Shown here piece after piece: positions 21,601 to 32,846 of a stretch of DNA of 64,000 nt; positions within the stretch are counted from its first letter, which is position 1, and each line of letters starts with the position of its first letter. The stretch is from Entoloma clypeatum (taxonomy: Eukaryota; Basidiomycota; Agaricomycetes; Agaricales; Entolomataceae). Made by a program: the position numbers and the translations under genes. The stretch covers positions 682,001 through 746,000 of the forward strand of contig OY751496.1 in NCBI GenBank assembly GCA_963565915.1, written 5' to 3'. Under the pieces are notes generated by a model, which had not been told where the DNA came from, ran no database searches, and was given only the letters and a program-made list of their open reading frames with translations.

Positions 21601-23439
21601 CTTGGAGATGTTGATTTCTCCACAAGTCCCGTCTACTTTGTAACCATGGTTAAGGAAGACGCCTAGGGACAATAGGCGTGTGTCCATGTCCGGGATGTAG
21701 AATACCGGTCTGAGAAGATGGGTTTTAACTTCCCCATTTAGGGTGTGCCATACTGGAATGGCCCCAACTCCGAGTATTTCCAGTTTCTTCCCTTTAGCTG
21801 CAGTTTGAACGAATCGCTTGACCGTGAGAGGTCTATAATATGCGAAGTCCTTAAACTCATAGGTGAAGTGTAAAGAGGCGCCGGAATCTAATATCCATTG
21901 CGCGCGTTCTTTTTCCTTACAATGTGTACAAGAAGCAAAATGTTTAATATATTTTTTATGTAAATCACTGCTAAAGTGATCTACGCATTCTGTACTGGTA
22001 CTCGCTATTATATCATACGTCTGTTGAGAGGTATTGTTAGCTTTCCGCAATTGGTAAGGTTCAAGAAAAGGGTTTGACGGACCGTCAAGTTCTATCTCGT
22101 AATCAAACTCATCTGGCCCCATTCACTCCTGTTCGATGTCCATCATCTTCAGTGATTGTTCTATCGACGGGGCTACGCGACACTGTTTAGCCGGCCTTTC
22201 GTCAATGTCTGGGATGATGGTATCCAAGATACGAAGGTTCGACCCAGAGGGTCGTGTGCCGATTTCTCGGGCAATCTTTCGCACCTTCTCGTTCTTTTTC
22301 CACGCTGACGGCTTTCCGGAAGGAAGCCCGGTGTACTGGGAAGGAGGCGGGTTCATGCATTGCAGGAGTGACTGCATTCTTTCTGACTCAGGCTGCGCGG
22401 TACTCGTAGTTTTCCCGTGGCCCGTTACAGTGGTGAAGGCGGGGGCACATTGACGAGGAGGAAGGGGACAGGGAGCAGGATAACGAGGGGGTTGCTCAAT
22501 GGCCGGTGCGATGAACTCGACCATCTCCTTGGCGGGGTCGGACTCGTTGTCCGCGTTGTTGGCGCGCTTCTTCTGGTTGCGCCAGCGTCCTTTTCCCTTC
22601 TTCTTTTCAGAAGCGGTACTTGGGTCGGTCGAGTTAGTCTGCTCGTCAGTGTTGTTACGCGAGGTACTCGGCACTGTTTGCTTTTCCCATTTGGGGTCTT
22701 GCCCCTTTCGCTTAGTCCCGGAGATTTTCTGGGCCTGCTTGTTGGACGCCTGAGTAGACCCTATCGCATACTTGCGCTGGTACTCTGAGACGATGCTGTC
22801 GGTGACGGCTTGCCATGTGAAGTCATCGGCATTGTAGACCTGGAAGAGGGCGGTGGAGAGGGACGACCAAGCGTCAGGAATGGCACTTGCCAGGATCATA
22901 GCCTGCATGAGATCAGGCACGACGAATTTCGAGTCGCTGAGGCGAGCGAAGAGTGATCCAAGGCGCTCAATTTCCGGCACGGGGTCGCGACCTGACAGCT
23001 TGAAGGAGGCGGCGGCTTTGAAGTCGCCGAATATGGTGGTGGGGGAGACCTTCGAATAGGAATCCTTTAGTGATGTCCAGGCCTCCTTTGAGGACTTGGC
23101 ATTCTTGATGTGCCTCCTGATCGCCTCGGAGACTTTGAGGCGGATGGAACCCAGGGCCATGTCGTCATCCCTGATCCAGGTTTTCCTTTCCTTATGCAAG
23201 GCGGGCTGGTCGACGGTGGTGGTGATGACCGGAGGCTGGGTTGCAGATGTCGAGGTGGCGGAGGCAGGGGTGGAGACCGTGACGGTAAAATCCGCGATGT
23301 CGGGGCGCTCAATGTCGCCGGACACGATGCGCCAGACTCCTTGATGAAGGAGGTACGACTTCATTTTCTCGGCCCAACTCTGGTAGTCGATGCCGTTGAA
23401 GACGACGATGGAGTCGAGGGCGGAGCAAGAGGTAGACAT
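18676..23439 (-). pseudogene. copia-3 gag-pol polyprotein, one nonsense codon and a dead RT active site
   Basis: The frame starts at ATG 23439 (MSTSCSALDS) and runs 1588 codons to 18676, with one stop: TGA at 22123-22125, where copia-1 has CGA and copia-2 CGG. The RT box reads YVNDS where the intact copies have YVDDS, so an active-site Asp is lost (GTCGAT to GTCAAT). Other differences follow the same pattern: Arg to Gln (TQASNKQAQ against TRASNEQAR), Glu to Lys and Asp to Asn (FNGIDY against FDGIDY). The protease (LDSGAS), integrase and RNase H motifs are still recognisable. The gene is non-functional. Confidence 0.94.
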
Positions 23440-23781
23440 TTTTAATGAATCTAAAAGGAGTTCTCCCAATCAGTGATGTTCTTTATGAATTTGAATTTTA
23501 GAGAAAACAGATAAATGATTCCTCATAACATATTCCCTTTAGGAATAGCAGTTGTGGGAAAAACCCTTTTTTGTCAGAAGTGTGTGAGGTACGATCAACG
23601 TTTCCACATGATGTGTACTAAGTCAATCCCCTTAGGGACGCTTCATGACAGGTACTTGTCGTAATGACGTTCCCAGGTTCATGTGTGAAGAAGTAAGACT
23701 CAGAACCTAGATCTTTCGATCGGTTCTTTGCCAACCAGGGTAGAGTGGGCAGGTACTCGCTGTTGCCCGGGGCCCATAACC

Positions 23782-24096
23782 TGTTGAAGTTCCACCTGGG
23801 CGCTAGCCGCAGATGTACTGAGCAACACAGCTACAGTGGAAGTACTCTACTCTACTGTTCTAGTCACTTACTTGGTTGAGAAGGGTGGGGCTGGTGAGAG
23901 CGGTTGAGGCTGGTAAGAGCGATGGAGCTGGTTAAGAGTCAAGAGACAACTTGTTGATATTGACAGTTTCCTGGTCTTATATACCGTACTACTGTTTGTA
24001 CCAACCAAATAAGTATGTAATCGAAGATATGTAAATGGTCACGTGATGTAATCTAATCTAATCTAATCTAATCTACATGATGGAAAAGTTTCAACA
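23782..24096 (-). repeat. copia-3 5' LTR
   Basis: 315 bp in reverse orientation with five GATTA units. The primer-binding site, read in reverse as ggcccataacc, lies immediately left of it at 23771-23781. It ends TTTCAACA, followed by the ctcgc flank. Confidence 0.95.
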
Positions 24097-24101
24097 CTCG
24101 C

Positions 24102-24755
24102 GAGGCACGAGCCGTGAGAAAGCCACAGAGCGGGGTCTTTGGTGTTTCGCCCTTGTGAAGGGGCTCATCAGAGGGCTTAACTGCTACCCTAACACTCCGT
24201 GATGGCAGATCCCCACTACCTATTTTTGGATGCAACCTAACAGTGAGATCGTCACGTGCCAGGTTATAGGTATAATGTATGGGTTACGTCTCATGCTCCC
24301 TATGATGGAACAGTGGCTATGCTATGATGAGCTGACTGCCGACGTACTGCTATCCCAAGGGATCACTCCCGCAGGGATGACTTTTCATGGGTCTGTCTGT
24401 TTCTCATTCCCACAGCCACATTCAGGCTCAGTCGGCAGTCTCCGAAGATCGTGACAAAAGTGCAACAAAGAGGTGTCGAAAAGAGCATGTCTGTGACTCT
24501 ATCGTTATTGCGAGGGTAGAGTGACCGTGGTGAGATGACCACGGGGAGCATGTATTTATTGGAGTAGAGCTAGTGTTCAAATGTACAAAGTGCGATACGA
24601 AAGAAATGGGCGATGCCCCGCCAGGGGCTCCGACTAGCCGCGATCTGAGAAACCATAGGGACGAGTTGAACAGTGCTCCCCTATGCCGATAGGAGCGGTG
24701 CGACGCGCGATGCGAAGCTCGTTCCCAAATATGTTCGTCGCGACGATTGGGTCGG
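24102..24755 (-). other. DIRS-B 3' untranslated region
   Basis: Non-coding sequence after the recombinase stop, cut from its distal part (12325-12457) by copia-3. On the minus strand it contains AATAAATA (a poly(A)-signal-like string near 24560), a hairpin CCGTGGT/ACCACGG (24521-24540) and the hammerhead motif listed separately. Confidence 0.6.
24141..24196 (-). ncRNA. Hammerhead ribozyme motif (type III topology) in the DIRS-B 3' untranslated region
   Basis: Read on the minus strand. The stem III 5' strand GUGU (24195-24192) is followed by U17 (24191) at the predicted cleavage site. Stem I is AGGG/CCCU (24190-24187 with 24175-24172) around an 11-nt loop. The invariant core CUGAUGA is at 24171-24165. 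Stem II is GCCC/GGGC (24164-24161 with 24152-24149) around an 8-nt loop. GAA follows at 24148-24146. The stem III 3' strand ACAC (24145-24142) pairs back to GUGU. All core nucleotides and all three helices are present, each with 4 bp. Cleavage after GUU is allowed but slower than after GUC. It lies about 560 nt downstream of the recombinase stop on the same strand. Activity is not shown. Confidence 0.75.
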
Positions 24756-25449
24756 TCAGTGCACCCTGCCTCGCTTGATGGGTGGAAGCGAGAGCTTGTT
24801 AAGTTCTCGAGAGAGGACGATGTCGTCCTGCATGTAAGGGGCCATTATTTCGGTGTGAGCACGTAAGTATACTGTGAAGGCTTCGCTAGCCCATCTACCC
24901 TTGACCTTGAGAGCGTCGAAAGGGAGACCACGGAGGAGATACTCGAGGACCGATCCGATGCGGATGCTGTGTCCTTGGAGCTGGGGGTGACCAGCCACTT
25001 TGAGAGCTTTGTTGATGCGATCTAGGAAGGCCCTACGCGTGAGGGAGACGTGTTTACCCTTTTGTTTGCGGTATGCAAAAAGGGGGCAGTGCGCTGGTGT
25101 GTCGTTGATGTGAAAGTGATTTTCTATGGCACTGAGGGGGTCCGTTTTGCCAGTCTGTGTGGCCCAGTATACGTCCTCTCTGCATGGTGCTGTTTTTGTG
25201 TGGGGAAGTGGGAATATATGGACCACATTTCCTTGGCGATCTGAACGGGTGGTCACTGCTGCTCGGGTGATGTGGATGGTTGGATCAAATCCATCTTTGG
25301 TCTTGAGTGTGAATTCCCCGAGTCTGGCTGCACACCAGAATGTGGTGGTGAGGCAGGCATATATCGCGGCGTCAAGAGGGGAGGTTAGCGTTAGAAGAGA
25401 TTTAATTAGAATGATGTTCTCTGTTAGGAAAGGAAGACGTTGCGCCTTC
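24756..25449 (-). pseudogene. DIRS-B tyrosine recombinase, C-terminal catalytic half (split by copia-5)
   Basis: The catalytic part of the recombinase whose N-terminal half is at 32209-32846. Without copia-5 the two pieces add to exactly 444 in-frame codons including the stop. Visible residues are Arg in AARLGEF, His and Arg in GHSIRIG, Trp in KGRWAS and the nucleophile Tyr in FTVYLRAH. The domain closely matches the DIRS-A recombinase (for example APYMQDD against APYMQDN). The only damage I see is the 6.75-kb insertion. The stop is at 24756-24758. Confidence 0.9.
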
Positions 25450-25798
25450 TTATGAAGTAACCGACATAGGCAGCCCAAAGGGCGCTCAAGATGTAACGGT
25501 ACGAAGGCATGAAGGAAGCTCAACTAACCTGGTTAAGAGTAACTAAAGGAAATCTAGAAGCTATACTAGCTTGTTAGTTAACTCAAAGAACTGGGGTGTT
25601 CAAGAAGTTAGGATTCACCGTACTAAATACATGGGTATTTATACTAATCCAATATGTGCACGGACCATTGTACAAACAATACATAAACAAGTCATGCGTC
25701 CATGGTTATACCATAAACTCACATATATGGTAATAGTGACTTATAGTCACTTCCTGTGACAAGCACATAGTGTGACATATCTGGCAATATGTTCAACA
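25450..25798 (-). repeat. copia-5 3' LTR
   Basis: 349 bp. It differs from the other LTR at about four positions, each a C/T or G/A transition and mostly in CG context (for example tgtgac against tgcgac). Confidence 0.93.
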
Positions 25799-25805
25799 CT
25801 CCCCC

Positions 25806-28800
25806 TCACTTAGAATCCCGGGTAGGTTTCGTAAGTGGAGTATAAGGCTCTTTAAACTCCATTCGGAGTAGAGCACGGAATTTCTCAAATTCCTGGCGAC
25901 CAAGTGGCTTGGTAAACATATCAGCCGGATTCTCTGTTCCCGGAACGAACCGTGGTTCGATCAATCCATCTTTAACTCTATCGCGTATAGCAAAGTGATG
26001 GATTGCTATATGTTTGGTTCTGCCTTCAGTGACTGGGTTTTGCGCATTGAAAATCGCGCCTTGGTTATCTACATGGAACGGCATTTTGGTAATGTCCTGT
26101 AGTCCAAGCTCTTTGAAGAGATGAGTAACCCATTCGCACTCCCGCGAACATTCACTGGCAGCAACCATTTCCGCCTCAGTGGACGAATGTGCCACTGTCT
26201 TTTGCTTGCGACTTTTCCAAAGAACAAGTCCTCCTGCAAGTTTAAGGAAATATCCCGATTGGGACTTTCTATCAGATGGGTCTGATGCCCAGTCTGAATC
26301 TGTCCATGCTTCAAAGGAAGCTTTGGATCAACCATCATAGATTATAGAATAGTCTTGAGTACCGACAAGATATCTGATAATCCGTAGAGCGTATTTCTCA
26401 TGCTCTTTGGAAGGGTTTGCAGACATTTGTGACATTTTTGCAACTGCAAAAGCAATGTCCGGTCTCGTTCCAATGGACAAGTACAACAACGATCCAATGA
26501 TCATTTGGTACCTTGTTTTGAGTGTGGGATCCACCTCCCCCTCATTTGGTGCAGGGTAATAACCCTTTGGGAGTGGAGTGTCAGCAGCCTTTGCATTTTC
26601 TAAGCCAAAGCGCTTAATGATCTTCTTTAGGTATTCTGACTGATCGATTGTTACGATCTGCTTTTCTGAATCTTGTCGTATTCTCATACGCAAGAATTCT
26701 TTAGCAATACCAAGATCACGACTTTCCCATTTATTTTTAAAGTCAGATTTTATCTTGCGAACAAGATCTGGGTTTGATCCCATGAACAGGCCGTCATCAA
26801 CATAGATCAAAGCGATTATCAAATCACCTGATTGTTTGTTGTGGTAAACAAAGACGCCTGAGTCAGTTCTACATCGAGTAAAACCTAGCTTCTCCATTGA
26901 TGCATTGAGCGCGATCCACCACGCTCTCACAGCCTGTTTTAGGCCATAGAGTGCTTTTAATAAACGGATGACCTTCCGTTCTTGGCCTTTGACAACAAAG
27001 CCTTCGGGTTGATTCATATAGATTTCCTCATCGAGCTCTCCATAGAGAAAAGCTGATTTGACATCTATTCCTTCAATCACCCATCCTTCAAGCGCAGCTA
27101 CGGCGAAGAGGATTCGGATAGTCTCGAAACGTATCACAGGTGAGAAGATCTCATCAAAATCGATACCCTCGATCTGTGAGAAACCCTTGGCAATGAGTCG
27201 TGCCTTCTTTCGTCCGTCAGTTTTGACGTCGAATACCCATCGATTTCTGATGGTTTTATGACCTTTAGGCAGGTCAACCAACTTAAAGACATTGCGCTTT
27301 CGGAGGGCTTCTAGTTCCTCACGACATGCTGCTTTCCATTCAAGCTTTTCCTTTTCAGGTAGCTTATTTATGTCCTTCATTTGCCAAGACTTTGGGTCTT
27401 GTGGAATTTCGTCATATGCAGGGATTGCTTTAGATAGCAAGTGCGCAAGCATTTGTGACTGTCCTCCCCCTTCCCTAATATAGAGTGATTCCTCCATATC
27501 TATATCCGAATTCGGATTGGAATTGTTTTGATACATCTGAGGATCAGCGGAGCTAGTTGATGGATCAGCGCCAGATTGCTGGGGTCTGGTCTCCGATCGG
27601 GGATTATAGGCGTATCGCCGTGAATCCTCCTGAACGGTTCTGCTCCAATCACGCTGATTTTGACGCAAGGCCTCAGCCGGGTTATTCCCGTAAACATTTC
27701 CGGGATGCTGGGGTATAACCCGAGTACGACGAGGACGATCAGTCTGTGGGCGATAATCTCCTGGTAAGGCATGATCATCATTTGGTGCATCTGTGCGCAC
27801 ACGTTTCCCTGGATTGCGAGTCCGGGGAACCCACTGCTGATTCTCAGCGGTGTCCTGTCTGTTTGTTCCATCAGAAGTCTGACTGGAACCTTCGGGAAGC
27901 TGACCAGTTTGGTCGCTATTTGTATCAGGGAGGTTATGATTGTCATCATTGGTTCCTGGATTAGACGGGTAACGTGAACCGCCAGGACCATGTGCATCAT
28001 TGTCTTCCGAATGGAAATCGTCGGTTGGTAAATCAGACGGGCCATCATGTCCATTTACATCATTGTTTCCCATATCGTCTGATGTTGGATCATGGTATTG
28101 TGTTATCGAAGGTATTTTGTTCAATGTAGAACATTTTGGGAACAGCTGTTCATCAAACATTGCTGTGACACCTATGAAGACCACGTTGTTTGGCATCCGC
28201 ATAAACCGGTAACCTTTAGTTCCAGTTTTAAATCCAATGAAAATCATCAGCTCGGATTTAGCGGTGGTAGTACGAATTTCTTTTGGAAGAAAGACGTAAG
28301 CACCACATCCAAAAACGTGTAGGTTCGACACATCAGGCTTTTCCTTTTTAAGGGACTCATACGGAGTAAGCCATCCATGTCTTTTCAATGGAGTTCAGTT
28401 ATACAAGTGAAGTGCATGTTCTACCGCAAATTGAATCCATATTTCGGGTAGGCAAGCATCATGCAACATAGCAAGTGCTTTATCCATTAAAGTTCTGTTA
28501 AAACGTTCCGCACGACCGTTTTGTTGTGGCTGGTGCGGCACAGTAACTTCACCCTGGATTCCCATCTCACGCATATCTGCTTGGAAAGGGACAAACTCAC
28601 CGCCGCCATCAAAACGCCAAGTTTTAATTGTCGTATTGAATTGGTTTTTAACCATGGCATTAAAATCACGAAGTGCAGAGTGTGCATCGGATTTTAGTCT
28701 CAATAAAGAGATCCAGGCGTGTGACGTGTAGTCATCAACAAAGCTGATATAATAATTGTATTTGCCATAAGTCGCCTTTTTGAATTGCTTTAAATCCGAA

Positions 28801-30989
28801 TGGATTAGCTCAAAAGGTGCTTTAGCGCATGTCTGAGATGGTGGGAAAGATTTTGAAGGCATCTTTCCAAGAGCGCATCCTTTGCAGGGTCGCTCAGTGG
28901 ATGGTTTGTCCACTCCATTGAAACCTTTGACATGTTTAGAAGCATGTCGCAGTACTTCATGTGAAGGGTGTCCGAATCGCTTGTGCCAGGTGTCATAATC
29001 AACAGATTGTGAGACACTAAGACTAACCAAGTGTATTTGTTCCTCTTTAATGATCGTGGCATTTAGCCAATAAATCGATTCATTTGCCTTATGAGGATAA
29101 CACATAAACAAAGGAAGACCTGAATTGGTCTTTAGCGTGATCGAACCAAATCGTCCGCTAATTTCATTTCCTTGTTTAAGGATCTCGCCTACAGATAAAA
29201 GACGAACGTCTAAATCTGGTATATAATAAACAGGTGATAGACGAGTTATTTTATTTTGTTCTCGCCCATTTTTCTTGATGGTGTGATTAATCAACACCGT
29301 TCCTTGTCCAAGGATCTGAATAGTGTGACCTTTCTGTGCAATTTGCACAGATTGACGATCTTTTAGTGGGGTATACTCAATGAAATCATTGATATCATAA
29401 GTGAAGTGCAATGATGCACCTGAATCAAGAATCCAATTGGATTGATTCTGTTTCTTACATTCAGCACAATTCGCATAATGAGAATTTATTTGCGCTATAA
29501 GCGCGTGTACAGCAGGTGATAAAAATACATTGGACCGCCGTCCATTCACTCGTCTCCAAAGAGGCTTCTGTGAAGTATTTGTTAACTGCATTGTACGTGC
29601 TGTTGAATGTGAAACATACCCCATGTCGTCGTTGTTTCCATTACCACAGGAAACTTCATACTCCATATAGTTATCAATGTATCCTTCATCGTAATAGCCC
29701 CTTATGGTGGGGGCTATGTCTTCTGTTTCCATCTCATCGGCCCAGCTGATTCTACTCGGTGTTTCTTCGAAAACCGGAATGCGGTGATTCCGGGGGTCCA
29801 GTGTTGGAGGCGCTGAGAGCGGCCTTGACGTTGCAGCTTCATTGCGTTGAAGTGCAGGGACCTCGACGAGGCGAGTTAGATTCTGAGCTGTTGGAGGGAC
29901 ACCAATGCTGTTAGCTAGTGTGCGCGCTCCATCCAGGTCCGTGAAAGGGCCTGGGCCAGGAATATTACCGATCGCAAGCGATTGGTTGTTCCTTATCCTC
30001 CAGTCGGTGGATGATGAGGGGTGCGGAGTGAAGATAGACCCATTTCCGTAAATGACCGTGCCGGGTAAGTTCTGGATTGGAAGCTGCCCATCCGGGGCGC
30101 TATCCATGGCAGAGGAGGCAAAATGCGCCTTCTCTTTACCTTTCCAGGGTCCTTTGCCCTTGGTCTTCCCGGCGGAAGTTCCACGTCCCTTGCCTTTCCA
30201 GGGCTTGGAGTGCTGATGCGAATGCTGCTGGTTAGCAGCCGGTCCTTCCAAAGATCCCTGAGAGGGTCCAGTGCGAGGCTGGTACTTTGGGGGGTTGGGA
30301 CGAGTGCGTTTTACCGCAGAGATTTTGTTCACGTGAGCGCCTCCTTGGGACTGTGGAGCGTGCGGGTTTTTACGGAAGTATTCCGAGCGTATTTGCTCGA
30401 TTACTTTCCCGATTTTGAGTACAGTAGCTTGATTGCCGCCACGCGCTACATAGTGTACCGCATCAAAAAGGATGCTGTGTACTAGACCATCATAGCCCTG
30501 AGGCAGTCCATTCAGGATCATCATGATCCGGACGAACTTGGGGATGTCTATGTGGTTGTGCTCGAGTCATTGAAAAAGGGTCTGCATCTTATCAATGCCA
30601 GATAAAGGATCAGCAGGAGAAAGAGAGGTGCGGAGGAGTTGCTGAAAATCAGCAAAAACGGTGGACGGGCCGACCGTGGACAGTTTAGTGGCGATCAGGT
30701 CCCACATATCCTTGGAGGTTTTAGCTCCCTTGATGTGATGGACAAGAGAGTCCGAAATGGACATCTGAATTAGGCCTTGGGCCTGATCGTCCTGTTCATG
30801 CCAAGTGTTTAACTTGTCTTGGAAATCTGTCTCTTTAGGGTCAGCCGGGATCTTTTTATCGCCGGTGACGATCCTCCACACTTTAGCTGCCTTCAAGTAG
30901 GCGCTCATCTTCTCCTGATAGATGGAGAAGTTTGTGGTGGTGAGTTTGGGAACGGAGGAAGCGAGGTCGAGTTTTGAGTTTGAAGACAT
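25806..30989 (-). pseudogene. copia-5 gag-pol polyprotein, one frame broken by three TGA codons
   Basis: A single frame of 1728 codons runs from ATG 30989 (MSSNSKLDLASS) to 25806 with no frameshift. It is interrupted only by TGA at 30567-30569, 28395-28397 and 26328-26330. At each site the neighbouring residues (LYN before TPL, as in LYNRTP of family 1) imply an original CGA. Motifs are gag, protease ILDSGASLHFT, integrase HKRFGH, HSDLK, FDGGGEF and NGRAERFNR, RT YVDDGLFMGSN, and RNase H TDSDWASD and SSTEAEM. The RT and integrase catalytic residues are otherwise intact. Shared domain order and moderate identity place it in another copia lineage from copia-1 to -4. Confidence 0.93.
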
Positions 30990-31078
30990 GATGATGCTGT
31001 GAAACATAAATAGAGTCAGCATATGTTATATCGAAAAAGCGCATCAGAAAATAAATAGACGAGCTGCCTTGTCGATCA

Positions 31079-31915
31079 TCATTCTTCGTTCTCTGTTTGG
31101 TCTAGTGGTAGCATATGAAATGCCATCACTAATTCTACCCAATCGTCATGTGCGCCCTGAGTGCGATGTTGCCCACAGGTGCAAGATCCTCCCTGAATAG
31201 GGAGCATGACTTCATTCGCTCTGTTCGCCGCCTCAATTAAGGGGTCATTATCCGGCAACCGAACTTGTCGGGTCGGAGGCGAAAGAGGAGGTGCTCCGTG
31301 TGCTTCAGGGATGGTCCCATCATCAACATACACGGGCGGAGGATCTGTGGGATCTCCATCTTGGGTAGGTACCGCAACAGGTACCTCAGCACGGCGATTA
31401 CGCCGTCTGCGGTTTAGAACTCGAGCCCTTGCTGTTCCTGCATCACATGTAGTACACAAGTAGTCAAAAGTGGTGTTGTCTATGCAATGCCTCGGGCAAT
31501 GCTGACTGTCAACAACAAGTTGTCAACACACCCCGCAACGTGCAACGATGCGTCCATTGTCATCAAGACCTGAAGGGACTGAGCCCTGTGCCGTTGGCAC
31601 CATATGGACTTGCTCTCGTGATACGATCAATGTAACAGGGATTCTCTCAAGTAGTCGATCAAGAATGACCCACTGAAAGGTACATTCAATACCTCGAACA
31701 CTGCGAGGTTCACCGTTAAGGGAACCATCGAGCTCGATGTATTCGATACTGAGGAAACCAGTCTCCAGGCTAGCATACAAAGCGGATGCAGCCAATAATA
31801 GCGCAAAAGCTAAGATACTTAGAGCATGCGGCGCTAGGGCCGGGGCCCATAACCTTATGAAGTAACCGACATAGGCAGCCCAAAGGGCGCTCAAGATGTA
31901 ACGGTACGAAGGCAT
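31079..31915 (-). pseudogene. Extra upstream frame in copia-5: membrane segment plus Cys-rich zinc-like motif
   Basis: A frame of 279 codons lies between the 5' LTR and gag. It begins at an ATG inside the LTR (31915) and reads through the primer site. It shows two adjoining hydrophobic segments (about residues 5-45, YILSALWAAYVGYFIRLW then ILAFALLLAASALYA), then a Cys/His-rich stretch with CGVC, HCPRHC and LCTTC spacing like a zinc-binding fold, an Arg-rich RRRRNRR patch and a proline-rich tail. One TGA (31523-31525) interrupts it, again in a CGA-like context. I do not recognise a family. It could be a captured host exon, an accessory retroelement protein or a chance open frame. The Cys pattern makes chance less likely. 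Confidence 0.45.
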
Positions 31916-32203
31916 GAAGGAAGCTCAACTAACCTGGTTAAGAGTAACTAAAGGAAATCTAGAAGCTATACTAGCTTGTTAGTTAACTCAAAGAACTGGG
32001 GTGTTCAAGAAGTTAGGATTCACCGTACTAAATACATGGGTATTTATACTAATCCAATATGCGCACGGACCATTGTACAAACAATACATAAACAAGTCAT
32101 GCATCCGTGGTTATACCATAAACTCACATATATGGTAATAGTGACTTATAGTCACTTCCTGTGACAAGCACATAGTGCGACATATCTGGCAATATGTTCA
32201 ACA
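31855..32203 (-). repeat. copia-5 5' LTR
   Basis: 349 bp. The adjoining primer-binding site (31842-31854, read in reverse as ggggcccataacc) is the same as in family 1. Confidence 0.93.
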
Positions 32204-32208
32204 CCTTC

Positions 32209-32846
32209 TTCGAATCTGGTGGTGCTAGGATTGCGGCTGCCTTGATGATGGTGTTCATTGTTGGGCGATGTGCATTGAGCGGGAGCCCATGGATGATGTG
32301 CCACGCTCTCACCCCGGCAAGGTAGTTGGTGATGGTGGATGCGGCGTATGTGCCCACGAGCATCGCTGCGAAGACTTCGAGGAGTTTGCGCAGGGTGGGA
32401 GCTCGATCTTCCTCCGATATTCCTGCGAGATCACAGAAGGTGTGAAAGGTCGCGAGACCTGTTCCATAGGTCTCTACAGTGCTAGGTGCCCAGGCTTTGT
32501 GGAGCACAGTTTCGAGGTGTTCTACCATCGCCTGTGTGAGGGGAAGGGGGTTCTCGTTTTCGTCGAGGTTGTCGCGGGATTTCGACGGGCGCCACTTTCG
32601 TAGTCTATCTCTGGCCTTGCATGGAGGTCTGAGGGGATGTGGGAAGACGTTGAATTGTTTGGTTTGGATGGGCAAAGTCGAGATCTGGTTGGTAGTTGGG
32701 GCTGTGTATTGGACAGGGGTTGTGTCAGGTATCGAGGGGTCCAGACCCACGCTTGCTAGCACGAGATTGAGTTTTGAGCTCCTCAAAAAGTTCGAGGGTT
32801 TCTTGATCGGTTTCGTCTGAAGGGTGTGTGAGAGGCTCACGTTCAA
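32209..32846 (-). pseudogene. DIRS-B tyrosine recombinase, N-terminal half
   Basis: Starts at 32846 (MNVSLSHTLQ) and runs into copia-5 at 32208. It contains the core-binding SAM-like domain (TVETYGTGLATFHTFCD, NYLAGVRAWHIIHGLP), matching DIRS-A (TLGSYGSGLLLFHVFCD, NYVYGIRAWHIIHGID). It continues in frame at 25444 once the insertion and one target copy are removed. It overlaps the RNase H frame by 122 nt, as in DIRS-A. Confidence 0.88.

Larger units (their letters stand above)
12458..24096 (-). mobile_element. copia-3: minus-strand Ty1/copia element with copia-2 nested in its 3' LTR
   Basis: The 5' LTR is at 23782-24096 (315 bp). The 3' LTR is at 12458-12559 plus 18389-18606, split by copia-2, and is also 315 bp once the duplicated agaag is counted once. 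The two LTRs differ at about four positions, all transitions. The flanks cttgc (12453-12457) and ctcgc (24097-24101) are a target duplication with one transition. The element inserted in the 3' untranslated part of DIRS-B. Confidence 0.93.
25450..32203 (-). mobile_element. copia-5: Ty1/copia element of a second family with 349-bp LTRs
   Basis: LTRs at 25450-25798 and 31855-32203 (349 bp each, about four differences) are flanked by the perfect duplication ccttc (25445-25449 and 32204-32208). In element orientation the LTR begins TGTTGAA but ends TTCATAA, not the usual CA. The duplication and the adjoining primer site fix that boundary. The element sits inside the DIRS-B recombinase gene. Its internal region carries gag-pol plus an extra upstream frame not found in family 1. 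Confidence 0.95.

Noticed and set aside
26328..30569. TGA codons of copia-5 as programmed readthrough or recoding
   Set aside because: Three stops spread through gag, integrase and RNase H, matching Arg positions and the same C-to-T change seen in other element types, fit decay much better than recoding.
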